Assembly (NCBI RefSeq): GCF_036700095.1
Contig: NZ_CP144918.1
Span: forward strand, 1,055,001 to 1,119,000
Length of the DNA stretch: 64,000 nucleotides
Reading direction: 5' to 3'
DNA from: Pelagerythrobacter marensis
Lineage (GTDB): Bacteria > Pseudomonadota > Alphaproteobacteria > Sphingomonadales > Sphingomonadaceae
Positions 44,804 through 54,840 of the stretch are shown here, piece after piece. Each line of letters opens with the position of its first letter. Positions within the stretch are counted from its first letter, which is position 1. The position numbers were made by a program, and so were the translations under genes. The notes under the pieces were generated by a model that worked only from the letters and a program-made list of their open reading frames with translations, did no database searches and was not told where the DNA came from.

Positions 44804-45730
44804 TCACCGGCAGTTTCCGGGCTCCGTATGGTCGGCGCGCCCGAAATCGGGGCGGGCATCGTCCTGCCCCTGTTCGACGATCGAGCGGCGGATATCCCGC
44901 GTGCGGGCGAACAGGTCGAACAGCGCCTCCCCGTCGCCGCGCCGGATCGCGCGCTGCAGCGCGGTCAGATCCTCGGTGAAACGGCCCAGCATCTCCAGCA
45001 CCGCTTCGCGGTTGGAGAGGAAGACGTCGCGCCACATCGTGGGATCGCTCGCGGCGATGCGGGTGAAATCGCGGAACCCGCCGGCCGAATACTTGATCAC
45101 CTCGCTGCGGGTCACTTCCTCCAGGTCGGACGCGGTGCCGACGATGGTATAGGCGATCAGATGCGGGATGTGGCTGGTGACCGCGAGCACGAGATCGTGG
45201 TGCGCGGCATCCATGATCTCGACTTTGGCGCCAAGCGCTTCCCAGAAGCGGCGCAGCGCCTCGACCGCGTCCGGGTCGGCATCGTCCGGCGGCGTGAGAA
45301 TGCACCAGCGCCGGCGGAACAGGCTGGCGAAGCCGGCGTCGGGGCCGCTGCGTTCGGTCCCCGCGACCGGGTGCGCGGGGATTACGCGGTGCCCGGGCAA
45401 GGCGCGCGACAGCGCCTCGCCGACCGAAGCCTTCGACGATCCGACATCGGACACGATTGCCCTTGCCGGCAGGGCGGCGGCACAGGCCCGGGCGGCGGCC
45501 TCCATCGCGCCGACCGGAACGCAGAACAGCACCAGGTCCGCGTCGCGCACGGCATCCTCGGGCGTCTCGCAGATCGTGCCGGCCAGGCCCCGCTCGGCGG
45601 CGCGCTGGCGGACTTGCGGATCGGCGTCGTAACCGGTCGTTGCGACCCCGGGCAGGCATTCGGCGACCGCCAGCCCGACCGAACCGCCCAGCAGGCCGAG
45701 CCCCACGATGGCAACGCGCTCGATCGTCAT
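44804..45730 (-). CDS. tyrC: Prephenate/arogenate (cyclohexadienyl) dehydrogenase
   Basis: The 308-residue protein catalyses the NAD-dependent oxidative decarboxylation of prephenate or arogenate in tyrosine synthesis. It has the dinucleotide motif [47 protein letters not shown] and the later [15 protein letters not shown], as in TyrA/TyrC. There is no fused chorismate mutase domain. Its ATG overlaps the hisC stop (ATGA), so the aminotransferase, which often also acts on aromatic substrates, is made with it. Confidence 0.93.
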   Translation of the reverse strand: MTIERVAIVGLGLLGGSVGLAVAECLPGVATTGYDADPQVRQRAAERGLAGTICETPEDAVRDADLVLFCVPVGAMEAAARACAAALPARAIVSDVGSSKASVGEALSRALPGHRVIPAHPVAGTERSGPDAGFASLFRRRWCILTPPDDADPDAVEALRRFWEALGAKVEIMDAAHHDLVLAVTSHIPHLIAYTIVGTASDLEEVTRSEVIKYSAGGFRDFTRIAASDPTMWRDVFLSNREAVLEMLGRFTEDLTALQRAIRRGDGEALFDLFARTRDIRRSIVEQGQDDARPDFGRADHTEPGNCR

Positions 45731-46827
45731 CGCGCCTTGTCCGCCAGATCGCGCAGAACGCCGGCAATCGCATCCATCTGCGCGCGCGTTCCGATCGTGA
45801 TCCGCAGCCCGTGCCCCAGTCCCTGGCCCGGCAGGTGCCGCACGGCATAGCCTGCACGGGCGATCGCCTCGTGCGCTTCGACCGCGCTCGGCGCCCCTTC
45901 GAACAGTACGAGCACGAAGTTGCCGGCGCTGGGCAGGGCGCGCAGGCCGCGGTTGCCCAGCGCGCCGATCGCTTCGATAAAGCGCGCGCGTTCGGCCGCA
46001 TTATGCCGGCGCGAGCGTTCGATGAAGTCCTGGTCCTCGACGGCCGCCAGCGCCGCGGCCTGGCCGCGCCCGGTAACGTTGAACGGCCCGCGAATGCGGT
46101 TGAGCGTGTCGAGGATCGCCGGCGCGCCCGTGGCCCACCCGATCCGCTCGCCCGCGAGGCCGTAGATCTTGGAGAACGTTCGCGTGACGAGGACGTTCGC
46201 ATGGCGCGCGGCGAGCTCCAGCCCGCGGTCGTCGTCCTGCGGGTCGAGATATTCGGCATAGGCCTGGTCGAGCACGAACAGGACGTCGCCCGGCAATCCG
46301 GCATGGAGGCGGGCGATTTCCCCGGCGGACAGCAGGCTGCCGGTCGGGTTGTTCGGATTGGCGAGGAACACGACCCGCGTTCTCGGCGTGACCGCGGCGA
46401 GCAGCGCGTCCACGTCGGCGCCGTAGTCGGCATCGGGCGCTTCGACCGGCACGGCGCCGCAACGCCGGGCGGCGATCTCGTAAACCGCGAAGCTGTAGCG
46501 CGGGAACAGCACCTCGTCCCCCGGCCCGGCATAGCCCTGCGCGGCGAGGTTGAGCAGTTCGTCGGATCCCGTGCCGCATACGATGCGTGCCGGATCGAGG
46601 CCGTGCACCCGGCCGATCGCCGCGCGCAGGGCGAGGGAATCGGGGTCGGGATAGCGGGCGGGCGGACTGGCGCTCTCCAGTGCCGCCAGCGCCGCCGGGC
46701 TGGTTCCCAGCGGGTTCTCGTTGGCCGAGAGCTTGACCAGTTCGCGGCCGGCGGCGTCTTTCGACTGCCCGGGCACATAGGCGTGGATGCCCTCGATCCA
46801 GGGCTTGCGGGCAGGTTGCTGGGCCAT
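45727..46827 (-). CDS. hisC: Histidinol-phosphate aminotransferase, probably also aromatic
   Basis: This 366-residue PLP enzyme shows [52 protein letters not shown] and the PLP-Lys region [20 protein letters not shown]. It transfers an amino group to imidazole-acetol phosphate, and HisC proteins next to tyrC often handle tyrosine and phenylalanine too. ATG 46827 is preferred; ATG 46842 (five codons earlier) is also possible and neither has a clear ribosome site. It is divergent from metX. Confidence 0.92.
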   Translation of the reverse strand: MAQQPARKPWIEGIHAYVPGQSKDAAGRELVKLSANENPLGTSPAALAALESASPPARYPDPDSLALRAAIGRVHGLDPARIVCGTGSDELLNLAAQGYAGPGDEVLFPRYSFAVYEIAARRCGAVPVEAPDADYGADVDALLAAVTPRTRVVFLANPNNPTGSLLSAGEIARLHAGLPGDVLFVLDQAYAEYLDPQDDDRGLELAARHANVLVTRTFSKIYGLAGERIGWATGAPAILDTLNRIRGPFNVTGRGQAAALAAVEDQDFIERSRRHNAAERARFIEAIGALGNRGLRALPSAGNFVLVLFEGAPSAVEAHEAIARAGYAVRHLPGQGLGHGLRITIGTRAQMDAIAGVLRDLADKAR

Positions 46828-46940
46828 GATGGCCGGGCGCATAGCCTGCCTGACCGGCGAATCGAAGCAAATCCTGCTTGCCCCGGCTAAGGGCGGATGT
46901 GTTGACACGCGCGCGGCCGCCGCCCAATCCCCGCGGCGCA

Positions 46941-48053
46941 ATGACCGCCGCCGATCCCTCGCAAAGCTATACGCTGCCCGATCCGCTGCCGCTGGATGGC
47001 GGGCAGGTGCTGGCAGGCGCGACGATCGCCTACCAGACTTATGGCGAACTTGCGGCGGACAAGGGCAATGCGATCCTCGTCTGCCACGCGCTGACCGGCG
47101 ACCAGTATCTCGCCAGCGCCCATCCGGTGACCGGCAAGCCGGGGTGGTGGGAGCGAATGGTGGGGCCGGGCAAGCCGATCGATACCGACCGGTATCACGT
47201 CATCTGCGCCAATGTGATCGGCAGCTGCATGGGATCGACCGGGCCGGCGAGCACGGCGCCCGACGGCAAGCCCTGGGGGATGCGCTTCCCCGTCATCACC
47301 GTGCGCGACATGGTTCGCGGGCTCGTCGCGCTGCTCGACGGGCTGGGGATCGCGCGGCTCCATGCGGTCGTCGGCGGGTCGATGGGCGGGATGCAGGCGC
47401 TGAGCCTCGCCGCCAATTTCCCCGAGCGGGCGGCGCGAGTCCTCGCCATTGCCACCACCGCGCGCCATTCGGCGCAGAACATCGCCTTCCACGAAGTCGG
47501 GCGGCAGGCGATAATGGCCGATCCCAACTGGCGCGACGGCAATTACTACGCCCACGGCAGCGCGCCCGACGCGGGACTGGCGGTCGCGCGGATGGCGGCG
47601 CACATCACTTATCTTTCCGAAGCGGGCCTGACCGAGAAGTTCGGCCGCCGCCTGCAGGACCGGTCGGCCAAGAGCTTCGGCTTCGACGCCGATTTCCAGG
47701 TCGAAAGCTATCTGCGTTATCAGGGCAGCGGTTTCACCCGGCGGTTCGATGCCAATTCCTACCTCTATATTACCCGCGCGATGGACTATCTCGACATTGC
47801 CGAGGAGCACGGCGGCAAGCTGGCCGATGCCTTCGCCGGCCACGCGATGGGCAAGGGCGCGCGGTTCTGCCTGGTCAGTTTCGACACCGACTGGCTCTAT
47901 CCCACGGCCGAAAGCCGCCACGTCGTCCACGCGCTCAACGCGGCGGGCGCGCCGGTCAGTTTCGTCGAGCTGTCCTCCCCCTTCGGACACGACAGCTTCC
48001 TGCTCGACGTGCCCGCGCTCGACCGGGTGGTGAAAGGTTTCCTCGATGGTTGA
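46941..48053 (+). CDS. metX: Homoserine O-acetyltransferase/succinyltransferase
   Basis: MetX acylates homoserine to start methionine synthesis. The 370-residue alpha/beta hydrolase shows the nucleophile Ser 147 in [19 protein letters not shown] with the Asp, and [11 protein letters not shown] with the His, plus the early [12 protein letters not shown] and [13 protein letters not shown] longer frame exists, but ATG 46941 gives the usual start. Whether acetyl- or succinyl-CoA is used cannot be told safely from sequence. Its end overlaps metW by 8 bp, and MetX-MetW pairs act together in alphaproteobacteria. Confidence 0.94.
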   Translation: MTAADPSQSYTLPDPLPLDGGQVLAGATIAYQTYGELAADKGNAILVCHALTGDQYLASAHPVTGKPGWWERMVGPGKPIDTDRYHVICANVIGSCMGSTGPASTAPDGKPWGMRFPVITVRDMVRGLVALLDGLGIARLHAVVGGSMGGMQALSLAANFPERAARVLAIATTARHSAQNIAFHEVGRQAIMADPNWRDGNYYAHGSAPDAGLAVARMAAHITYLSEAGLTEKFGRRLQDRSAKSFGFDADFQVESYLRYQGSGFTRRFDANSYLYITRAMDYLDIAEEHGGKLADAFAGHAMGKGARFCLVSFDTDWLYPTAESRHVVHALNAAGAPVSFVELSSPFGHDSFLLDVPALDRVVKGFLDG

Positions 48054-48648
48054 CGCGGCAACCCTGCGCCCCGACCTCGCGGTCATTGCGCGCCAGGTTC
48101 CCTCCGGCGTGCGCGTGCTCGACGTCGGCTGCGGCGACGGCGCGCTGATGGCCGCGCTGCAGCAGAGCCGGAATGTCGATGCGCGCGGGATCGAAATCGA
48201 CCCCGAGCTGGTCGAACGCTGCGTCGCGCGCGGGCTCAGCGTGGTGCAGGGCGATGCCGACCGCGATCTCGCCTTCTATCCCGACGGCGCATTCGACATC
48301 GCGATCCTCAGCCAGACGCTGCAGACCGCCGCGCGGCCCGACCGGATGCTGGCGGAGCTGCTGCGCGTGGGCCGCCGCGCCTTCGTCTCTTTCCCCAACT
48401 TCGCTTACTGGCGGATGCGCTGGGCGCTGATGCGCCGCGGCCGCATGCCGGTGACGCGCCACCTGCCGGTGACCTGGTACGAAACGCAGAACATCCACCA
48501 TGTGACGGTGAAGGACTTCGAGGAGCTGACCGCGCAGCTCGGCATCGCGATCGAAAGCCGCTGGTTCTTCACCGCCGACCGCGAAGTGGCGGCGCGCGGC
48601 GCGAACTGGCGCGCGGAATACGCGCTGTTCGAAGTGCGGCGGCGTTGA
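48046..48648 (+). CDS. metW: Methionine biosynthesis protein MetW
   Basis: The 200-residue protein has a Rossmann methyltransferase-like core with [15 protein letters not shown] (SAM-binding motif I), [32 protein letters not shown] and [13 protein letters not shown], all typical of MetW. It is needed together with MetX for the homoserine acyltransferase step. No transferase chemistry of its own has been shown to my knowledge. It overlaps metX by 8 bp. Confidence 0.93.
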   Translation: MVDAATLRPDLAVIARQVPSGVRVLDVGCGDGALMAALQQSRNVDARGIEIDPELVERCVARGLSVVQGDADRDLAFYPDGAFDIAILSQTLQTAARPDRMLAELLRVGRRAFVSFPNFAYWRMRWALMRRGRMPVTRHLPVTWYETQNIHHVTVKDFEELTAQLGIAIESRWFFTADREVAARGANWRAEYALFEVRRR

Positions 48649-48668
48649 TCCAGCCACTGACAAGTTGT

Positions 48669-48745
48669 GAGCCCCAGCGCAGGCTGGGGCCTCCCTCCAC
48701 CCGCGGAACGCCAGCGGCCTGAGGCCCCAGCCTGCGCTAGGGCTC
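48669..48745. repeat. Inverted pair of 23-bp palindromic repeats downstream of metW
   Basis: A 23-bp unit at 48669-48691 (containing the hairpin GCCCCAGC-GCAG-GCTGGGGC) recurs inverted at 48723-48745 with one mismatch. It lies in the 256-bp gap after metW and could act as the operon's terminator or as a REP-type element. A 29-bp stretch at 48709-48737 recurs with two changes at 50441-50469. Confidence 0.8.
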
Positions 48746-48759
48746 GGTAAGAGGGGTTG

Positions 48760-48838
48760 TCACCCCAACCGCTCCACATGCCACTTCACATGTTCGGCCA
48801 TGAAGGTGGAGATGAAGTAGTACGAATGGTCGTAGCCC
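48760..48838 (-). pseudogene. Duplicated 3' fragment of fghA
   Basis: These 79 bp match the last 79 bp of fghA (49530-49608, stop codon included) with one mismatch. They encode the C-terminal GYDHSYYFISTFMAEHVKWH of the hydrolase, with Val for Ala just after it, and end at the same stop codon. No upstream part of the gene is present, so it is a dead fragment. With the intact copy it makes 79-bp direct repeats around the small exported-protein gene. Confidence 0.9.
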
Positions 48839-48904
48839 CGATTCCTTTGAACGCCGCGCCGAAGCATGGACCGCGTGATGCACGGCGTCCTGCGAAAGTC
48901 GGGC

Positions 48905-49462
48905 CTAGTTGGACAACCCCGATAGAAGACCCGAAGATTCCGGATCATATTTCAAGGCGAGCGAACGGAAGGCGTCGGCCAGATCGTTCAACTCGGTCTT
49001 GCCGGCGCAACTATGCTGCGAGGCGCTGATTCTTTTTCCGTTTCGCGCCGTTTCCAGCGTGAGAGACGCGCCATCTGAGCAAATTGCATCGTCGGCACCG
49101 TAATACGGAAGCGCGCCCAGGCGCCGGAGCGCTGCGCCGGTTATGCGTTCGGAGATCTCTGCGGCGTCCGAATCCGCGATCGGTCGTTCGAGCCGCCTCG
49201 TGACCACTTCGCCCGCCTTCCATCGAAATCCTGCGATCCGAACGAACCACTCACCTTCGAGCCTGTAGATTACAACCTGTTGCGATGCCGGCGGCGGCGT
49301 AAGGCTGGCCGCGAACGTCGCCGAGTAGACTGGTCCGTCGCCGAACGCGGGATCGCAGACGTCGGCCAGATGATAGTCGACCGAACGGCGCTCGTTCACG
49401 CATTCCTCTTCGAAGGAGCCGGCTGAAAGGACCAGGAACGCGGAAATCATCGAATGGAGCAT
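48905..49462 (-). CDS. Hypothetical exported protein between fghA direct repeats
   Basis: The 185-residue product begins MLHSMISAFLVLSAGSFEEE, a likely signal peptide, and has six cysteines after it (EECVN, ADVCD, AICSD, HSCAG among the visible contexts), an SLTPPPASQQVVIYRLEGEW stretch and a C-terminal KTELNDLADAFRSLALKYD helix. I do not recognise a family. ATG 49462 was chosen because it is the first that gives a signal peptide; a longer frame runs into the fghA end. It lies wholly between the two copies of the fghA 3' end, so it was probably inserted or duplicated there. Codon use looks like that of its neighbours, with slightly lower GC. Confidence 0.65.
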   Translation of the reverse strand: MLHSMISAFLVLSAGSFEEECVNERRSVDYHLADVCDPAFGDGPVYSATFAASLTPPPASQQVVIYRLEGEWFVRIAGFRWKAGEVVTRRLERPIADSDAAEISERITGAALRRLGALPYYGADDAICSDGASLTLETARNGKRISASQHSCAGKTELNDLADAFRSLALKYDPESSGLLSGLSN

Positions 49463-49529
49463 GATGCCTCTGCCAAGCGATCGCTTGATCAGGCAGATAC
49501 TCCCTAAAGATGACAATTGCACCAAACCC

Positions 49530-50372
49530 TCACCCCAACCGCTCCGCATGCCACTTCACATGTTCGGCCATGAAGGTGGAGATGAAGTAGTACGAATGGT
49601 CGTAGCCCGGCTGAAGGCGGATCGTGGCGTCGAGGCCGGCAGTGTCGCAGGTTTCGGCGAGGCGATGGGTGCGCAGCTGTTCGACGAGGAAATTGTCGGC
49701 CGTGCCCTGGTCGACGAGGATGTGGGGATGGCGCGCGCCGTCCTCGATCAGGGCGACGGCGTCGTACTCGCGCCATGACGCGCGGTCGCTTCCCAGATAG
49801 CGGCCGAGGGCCTTTTCGCCCCATGGCACCTCGCTCGGCGCGACGATCGGGGAAAAGGCGCTGATCGAGCGGAAGCGATCGGGGTTGCGCAGGCCGATGG
49901 TGAGCGCCCCGTGGCCGCCCATCGAATGGCCGGCGATCGACTGGCGGTCCATGTCGGCGGCCGGGACGTTCGCCGCGATCACCTGGGGCAGTTCGCGCTC
50001 GATATAGCTGCGCATCCGATAGTTCTTCGCCCACGGCTCCTGTGTGGCATCGACGTAGAATCCCGCGCCCTGGCCGAAATCGTATTCGTCCGCCGCGTCG
50101 GGCACGTCCTCGCCGCGCGGACTGGTGTCGGGGGCGACGAAGATCACCCCGTGTTCGGCGCATGCCCGCCGGTATTCGCCCTTTTCGGTGACATTGGCGT
50201 GGGTGCAGGTGAGGCCCGAGAGATACCAGAGCACGGGGAGCTTCGCGCCCTCGGCATGGTCGGGAACGAAGACCGAGAAGGTCATATCGGTGCCGGTTTC
50301 GGCCGAACGGTGCGAATAGACGCCCTGCGTGCCGGCGTGGGAGCGGGTCTGGCTGACGGTTTCGAGAGTCAT
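49530..50372 (-). CDS. fghA: S-formylglutathione hydrolase
   Basis: The enzyme hydrolyses S-formylglutathione to formate and glutathione in formaldehyde detoxification. The 280-residue esterase has LPVLWYLSGLTCTHANVTEK, the nucleophile in IAGHSMGGHGALT, ADNFLVEQL and the His in PGYDHSYYFISTF, as in FrmB/FghA. The start ATG 50372 fits the family length. Its partner, glutathione-dependent formaldehyde dehydrogenase, lies 0.7 kb upstream on the same strand, separated by a small VOC gene. The final 79 bp are duplicated at 48760-48838. Confidence 0.95.
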   Translation of the reverse strand: MTLETVSQTRSHAGTQGVYSHRSAETGTDMTFSVFVPDHAEGAKLPVLWYLSGLTCTHANVTEKGEYRRACAEHGVIFVAPDTSPRGEDVPDAADEYDFGQGAGFYVDATQEPWAKNYRMRSYIERELPQVIAANVPAADMDRQSIAGHSMGGHGALTIGLRNPDRFRSISAFSPIVAPSEVPWGEKALGRYLGSDRASWREYDAVALIEDGARHPHILVDQGTADNFLVEQLRTHRLAETCDTAGLDATIRLQPGYDHSYYFISTFMAEHVKWHAERLG

Positions 50373-50440
50373 GGGGGGCTCCTATCCGTTCGGGCGGCGC
50401 ATGTCGAAGGGTGCGAGGGGCCGCAAGCTATCGGGCGAAG

Positions 50441-50627
50441 CGCCAGCGGCCTGAGGTCCCCGCCTGCGCGGGACTCGCACTCGTTTCACTCCTCCCCATC
50501 GTCTTGCGATGGGGAGGTGGGCGACGCCGCAGGCGTCGGTCGGAGGGGCTGTGCCGGGAATGGCCCCTCCACCACGAGCCGCTTCGCGTCTCGCGGTCCC
50601 CCTCCCCATCGCAAGTCGATGGGGAGG
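50441..50627. repeat. Dispersed palindromic repeats upstream of fghA
   Basis: The 281-bp gap between fghA and the VOC gene contains a 29-bp copy (50441-50469) of the repeat at 48709-48737, plus a hairpin CCTCCCCATCG-N5-CGATGGGGAGG at 50491-50517 whose inverted copy (one mismatch) is at 50601-50627. No gene is seen in this gap. The paired, inverted, self-complementary units are the usual build of REP/BIME elements. Confidence 0.8.
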
Positions 50628-50653
50628 ATAAATCGGTCAGGTGGGGCGTGCGT

Positions 50654-51055
50654 TCAGGCTTTCGCCCGATGAACCGCGCAGAGCTTGTTGCCGGAAGGAT
50701 CGCGTACGTAGCTGAGGTACATGGCCCCGAGCGCGCTGCCCTCGCGCAGGCCCGGCGGGTCCTCGATCGACGTGCCGCCATTGGCGACACCGGCGTCGTG
50801 GAAGGCCTTTACCTGCTCGGGCGAATCGCATTTGAAGCCGATCGTCCCGCCGTTGGCGCCCGTCGCAGGCTCGCCGTTGATCGGTTCGGACACGCAGAAC
50901 GTGCCGCCGTTGTGGACGTAGAACAGGCGGGTATGGCCGCTGCCGGAGACATTGCGCATCGCCTCGCCGGTGAAGCCCAGCGTGCCGAGCACGGCGTCGT
51001 AGAACGTCTTCGATTGCTCGATGTCGTTCGCACCGACCATGATATGGTTGAACAT
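50654..51055 (-). CDS. VOC-family protein (glyoxalase/bleomycin resistance-like)
   Basis: The 133-residue protein starts MFNHIMVGANDIEQSKTFYD and has a single VOC fold with HIMVG..D at the start, the mid-chain GHTRLFYVHNGGTFCVSEP, IGFKCDSPEQVKAFHDAGV, and YLSYVRDPSGNKLCAVHRA at the end. VOC proteins bind metal and act on small molecules or glutathione adducts. It sits between fghA and the formaldehyde dehydrogenase, a frequent neighbour, so a glutathione-linked detoxification role is likely. GGGAGG lies in front of the start at 51055. The exact reaction is unknown. Confidence 0.88.
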   Translation of the reverse strand: MFNHIMVGANDIEQSKTFYDAVLGTLGFTGEAMRNVSGSGHTRLFYVHNGGTFCVSEPINGEPATGANGGTIGFKCDSPEQVKAFHDAGVANGGTSIEDPPGLREGSALGAMYLSYVRDPSGNKLCAVHRAKA

Positions 51056-51113
51056 TGCAGGACCTCCCAAGGTAAGTTTCGATTAGCTACCTATATCGAT
51101 GGCGAGGCCGCGG

Positions 51114-52226
<1,113 letters not shown>

Positions 52227-52268
52227 CGGGGGTACTCCTGCAGGGGTCTGTCGTCGAATCGTTGCGAC

Positions 52269-52296
52269 AAACTAACCAATAGTTCGATAAAGTCAA
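52269..52296 (-). promoter_or_regulatory. Promoter of the formaldehyde dehydrogenase gene with overlapping palindrome
   Basis: On the minus strand TTGACT (52296-52291) and TAGTTT (52274-52269) are 16 bp apart, a fair sigma-70-like promoter. The palindrome AACTA-ACCAA-TAGTT (plus-strand 52270-52284) overlaps the -10 element, as expected for a repressor site. No local regulator gene is seen. Confidence 0.55.
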
Positions 52297-52329
52297 GCAA
52301 AAAACGCCAAATAGGTTATGACGTCGCGA

Positions 52330-53760
52330 TCAGCCTTCGTGGACGGCCTTGGGCACCATGCAGGCCATCACGCCTTCGCGGCCGTCCTCGCTGCCATAGC
52401 CCGACCATTTGACCCCGCCGAACGGGGCGTCGACCGCCGAAACGCTGGCGCCGTTGATCGCCAGCATCCCGGTCTCGATCTCGGCCGCGAGCCGGCGGCG
52501 GCGCGCCGGATCGTCGGTCCAGGCATAGGCGGCGAGGCCATAGGGCAGGCGGTTCGCTTCCTCGATCATGGCCTCTTCGCCCGCCATCGGGTTGATCAGC
52601 GCCACGGGGCCGAAGGGCTCGTGGTTCATGATATCGGCATCTTGCGGCACTTCGCTCAGCACCGTGGGTTCGTGGAAGAACCCGCGGTTCCCGATCCGCG
52701 ACCCGCCGGCGAGCAGCTTCGCGCCCTTGTCCTGCGCGTTGCCGAGCAGTTTTTCCATCGAATCGAGCCCGCGCGAATTGGCCATCGGGCCCATCTCGGT
52801 CCCGTCCTCGAACCCGTTGCCGACGACGACTTTCTTCGCGCGTTCGACGAAGCCGTCGCGGAATTTCTCGAACGCCGGCTCCTCGACCAGGAAGCGCGTC
52901 GGGCTGACGCAGACCTGGCCGGCGTTGCGGTATTTGGCCGGCACCATCGTATCGAGAACCGCGTCGATATCGCTGTCGGCGAACACCAGCACGGGGGCGT
53001 GGCCGCCCAGTTCCATCGTCGCGACCTTGAGATCGTCGGCAGCGAGCCGGGCGAGGTGCTTGCCGACCGCGGTCGAGCCGGTGAAGGTGACCTTGCGGAT
53101 GACGGGGGAGGCCAGCAGGTGGCGGCTGACGGTGTCGGGCACACCGAACACGCACTGCACCGCGTCGCCCGGAACGCCGGCGTCGAGCAGCGCCTGAACC
53201 ATCGCGATCCCGCCAGCCGGGGTCTCCTCGCTCGGCTTGACGATCACCGAGCAGCCGGCGGCGAGCGCGCCGCCGATCTTGCGCATGACGTTGATCGCGG
53301 GGAAGTTCCACGCGGCGAAACCGGCCACGGGGCCGATCGGGTGATACTGCACCTCGACCCGCTGGCCCGCCGGGCGCACCAGCGTGCGGCCGTAAATGCG
53401 CTTGATCTCCTGCGCGTAGAATTCCAGCAGCATGGCGCAATAGATCGTTTCGCCGATCGCTTCCTTGACCGGCTTGCCCTGCTCGCGGGTCATGGCCTGG
53501 CCGATGTCGCGCGCACGCTCGCGGATGAGCGCCGCGGCCTTGGTCAGGATCGCGGCACGCTTGTCGGCGGAGGTGTCGCGCCATTCGCGAAAGCCGCGGC
53601 GCGCCCCTTCCAGCGCGCGGTCGAGATCCTCGCCGGTCGCGCGCGGCAGCGTTCCGATCGTCTCGCCGGTCGCCGGATCGACGACGTCTTCGCTTTCGCG
53701 GCCGCCGCCGGACAGCTGTTCCCCGCCGATCAGCAGGTGGAGAGAGGGATAGTCGGCCAT
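52330..53760 (-). CDS. gabD: NAD(P)-dependent succinate-semialdehyde-type aldehyde dehydrogenase
   Basis: The 476-residue aldehyde dehydrogenase shows GPVAGFAAWNFPAINVMRKI, VIVKPSEETPAGGI, FTGSTAVGKHLARLAADDLK, the general base in MELGGHAPVLVF, the catalytic Cys in YRNAGQVCVSPTRFLVE and the closing FGGVKWSGYGSEDGREG. This pattern fits the GabD/succinate-semialdehyde group. Start ATG 53760 is preferred; a long upstream frame is spurious. It lies 104 bp from the formaldehyde dehydrogenase gene on the same strand but has its own gap, so co-regulation is uncertain. Substrate is from similarity only. Confidence 0.88.
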   Translation of the reverse strand: MADYPSLHLLIGGEQLSGGGRESEDVVDPATGETIGTLPRATGEDLDRALEGARRGFREWRDTSADKRAAILTKAAALIRERARDIGQAMTREQGKPVKEAIGETIYCAMLLEFYAQEIKRIYGRTLVRPAGQRVEVQYHPIGPVAGFAAWNFPAINVMRKIGGALAAGCSVIVKPSEETPAGGIAMVQALLDAGVPGDAVQCVFGVPDTVSRHLLASPVIRKVTFTGSTAVGKHLARLAADDLKVATMELGGHAPVLVFADSDIDAVLDTMVPAKYRNAGQVCVSPTRFLVEEPAFEKFRDGFVERAKKVVVGNGFEDGTEMGPMANSRGLDSMEKLLGNAQDKGAKLLAGGSRIGNRGFFHEPTVLSEVPQDADIMNHEPFGPVALINPMAGEEAMIEEANRLPYGLAAYAWTDDPARRRRLAAEIETGMLAINGASVSAVDAPFGGVKWSGYGSEDGREGVMACMVPKAVHEG

Positions 53761-53866
53761 GTGCAGCTCCTCGGTGTTCGTCGTTGGGCGGGGGATGGCC
53801 GCGCGCGGGCAGTGCGTCAACCGGCCCGTTGGCAAGCGTTCATCGGCCCGCGTATAAACGGCGGGA

Positions 53867-54238
53867 ATGATCCGGTCGATATTCCCCGCCCTCGCGCTCC
53901 TCGCCGTCTCGCCTGCCTTGGCGCAGGCTTCCGCACCGCGGGCGGATGTTCCCCTCGACGTGAGCCAGCGAACGGCCTTGCGCTGTTCGGTCGCTTTCGC
54001 GCTCGTTGCGGAGGGGCAGGCGCGGGGCGACCCGGCGATGGCCGCTTTCCCGCAGCTTGGCGAGCGCGGACGCGAGTTCTTCGTTCGGACCGCGGCCCGG
54101 ATCATGGACCAGACCGGGCTCGACCGTGAGGCGGTCGCCGGGCTGCTGGCGGCGGAACTGGAGGACTTGCGCGCCGGGGGTGCGCTGGAGGACGTCATGC
54201 CGCCCTGCCTGCTGCTGCTCGACGCCTCGGGGCTTTGA
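53867..54238 (+). CDS. Hypothetical exported protein (123 residues)
   Basis: The product has a signal peptide (about residues 1-19, ending ALAQASA), then a short helical domain with an FALVAEGQARGD helix, FPQLGERGREFFVRTAARIM and a final DVMPPCLLLLDASGL. Two cysteines, in ALRCSVAF and MPPCLLLL, could form a disulphide. The layout resembles small alphaproteobacterial periplasmic proteins of unknown function. It is divergent from gabD across about 105 bp and is followed by another small exported protein gene. Confidence 0.75.
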   Translation: MIRSIFPALALLAVSPALAQASAPRADVPLDVSQRTALRCSVAFALVAEGQARGDPAMAAFPQLGERGREFFVRTAARIMDQTGLDREAVAGLLAAELEDLRAGGALEDVMPPCLLLLDASGL

Positions 54239-54318
54239 CCGCACGGCTCGTCGCGGCGTTCACCGCCGGGTCAGGCGCGCGCCGGCAATGCCGGTGCGAA
54301 CGATTCGGAGACTGTCCC

Positions 54319-54768
54319 ATGCGCATTCTCGCCCTGTCCGCCGCCGCCATGCTGGCCCTGCCGGCCGCCGCGCAGGCGCAGGCCGCGGGCGATCCGCCGG
54401 TGCTCGACTATTCGGCGGACGATGCCCCCCTGTCGCAGCAATTGCGCGATCCCGCGATGCAGGATGGCCTTGCCGCGACCGTGGCCGTTCTCGGCGAAAT
54501 CCTGCTCGACCTCCCCCTGGCCCCGATCGTCGAGCCGATGGCCGAAGCCGCGGGCCGCGATCCGGGCGATGTCGATCCCGATCTCACCTTGCGCAAGATG
54601 CGGCCCGAAGCGGGCGATCTGCCGGCCCGCGCGGCGGAGGAGCTGCCGCGTGCGATGGACCGGATGGCGGCAATGGCCGGCGGTATCGAGGCGATGGCCC
54701 CCGCGCTGCGCGATCTGGCGGGCCAGCTCGAGTTCGCGCTCGATCGGGCGCGCCGCCAGGGGCGGTAG
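54319..54768 (+). CDS. Hypothetical exported protein (149 residues)
   Basis: The product starts MRILALSAAAMLALPAAAQA, a clear signal peptide, and has a predicted helical remainder with repeated acidic and Ala-rich segments (SQQLRDPAMQDGLAATVAVL, ARAAEELPRAMDRMAAMAGG). I do not recognise a family. ATG 54319 has GGAG 8 bp before it, whereas the longest frame starts in the previous gene's tail. It is probably a periplasmic helper; nothing shows its role. Confidence 0.75.
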   Translation: MRILALSAAAMLALPAAAQAQAAGDPPVLDYSADDAPLSQQLRDPAMQDGLAATVAVLGEILLDLPLAPIVEPMAEAAGRDPGDVDPDLTLRKMRPEAGDLPARAAEELPRAMDRMAAMAGGIEAMAPALRDLAGQLEFALDRARRQGR

Positions 54769-54840
54769 CGCGCCGCCGAAAGCCCTTTTCCGCATGCGCG
54801 CAGGGCTGGACGGCCCCGCGCGCATGCGGCATGAGCATGC

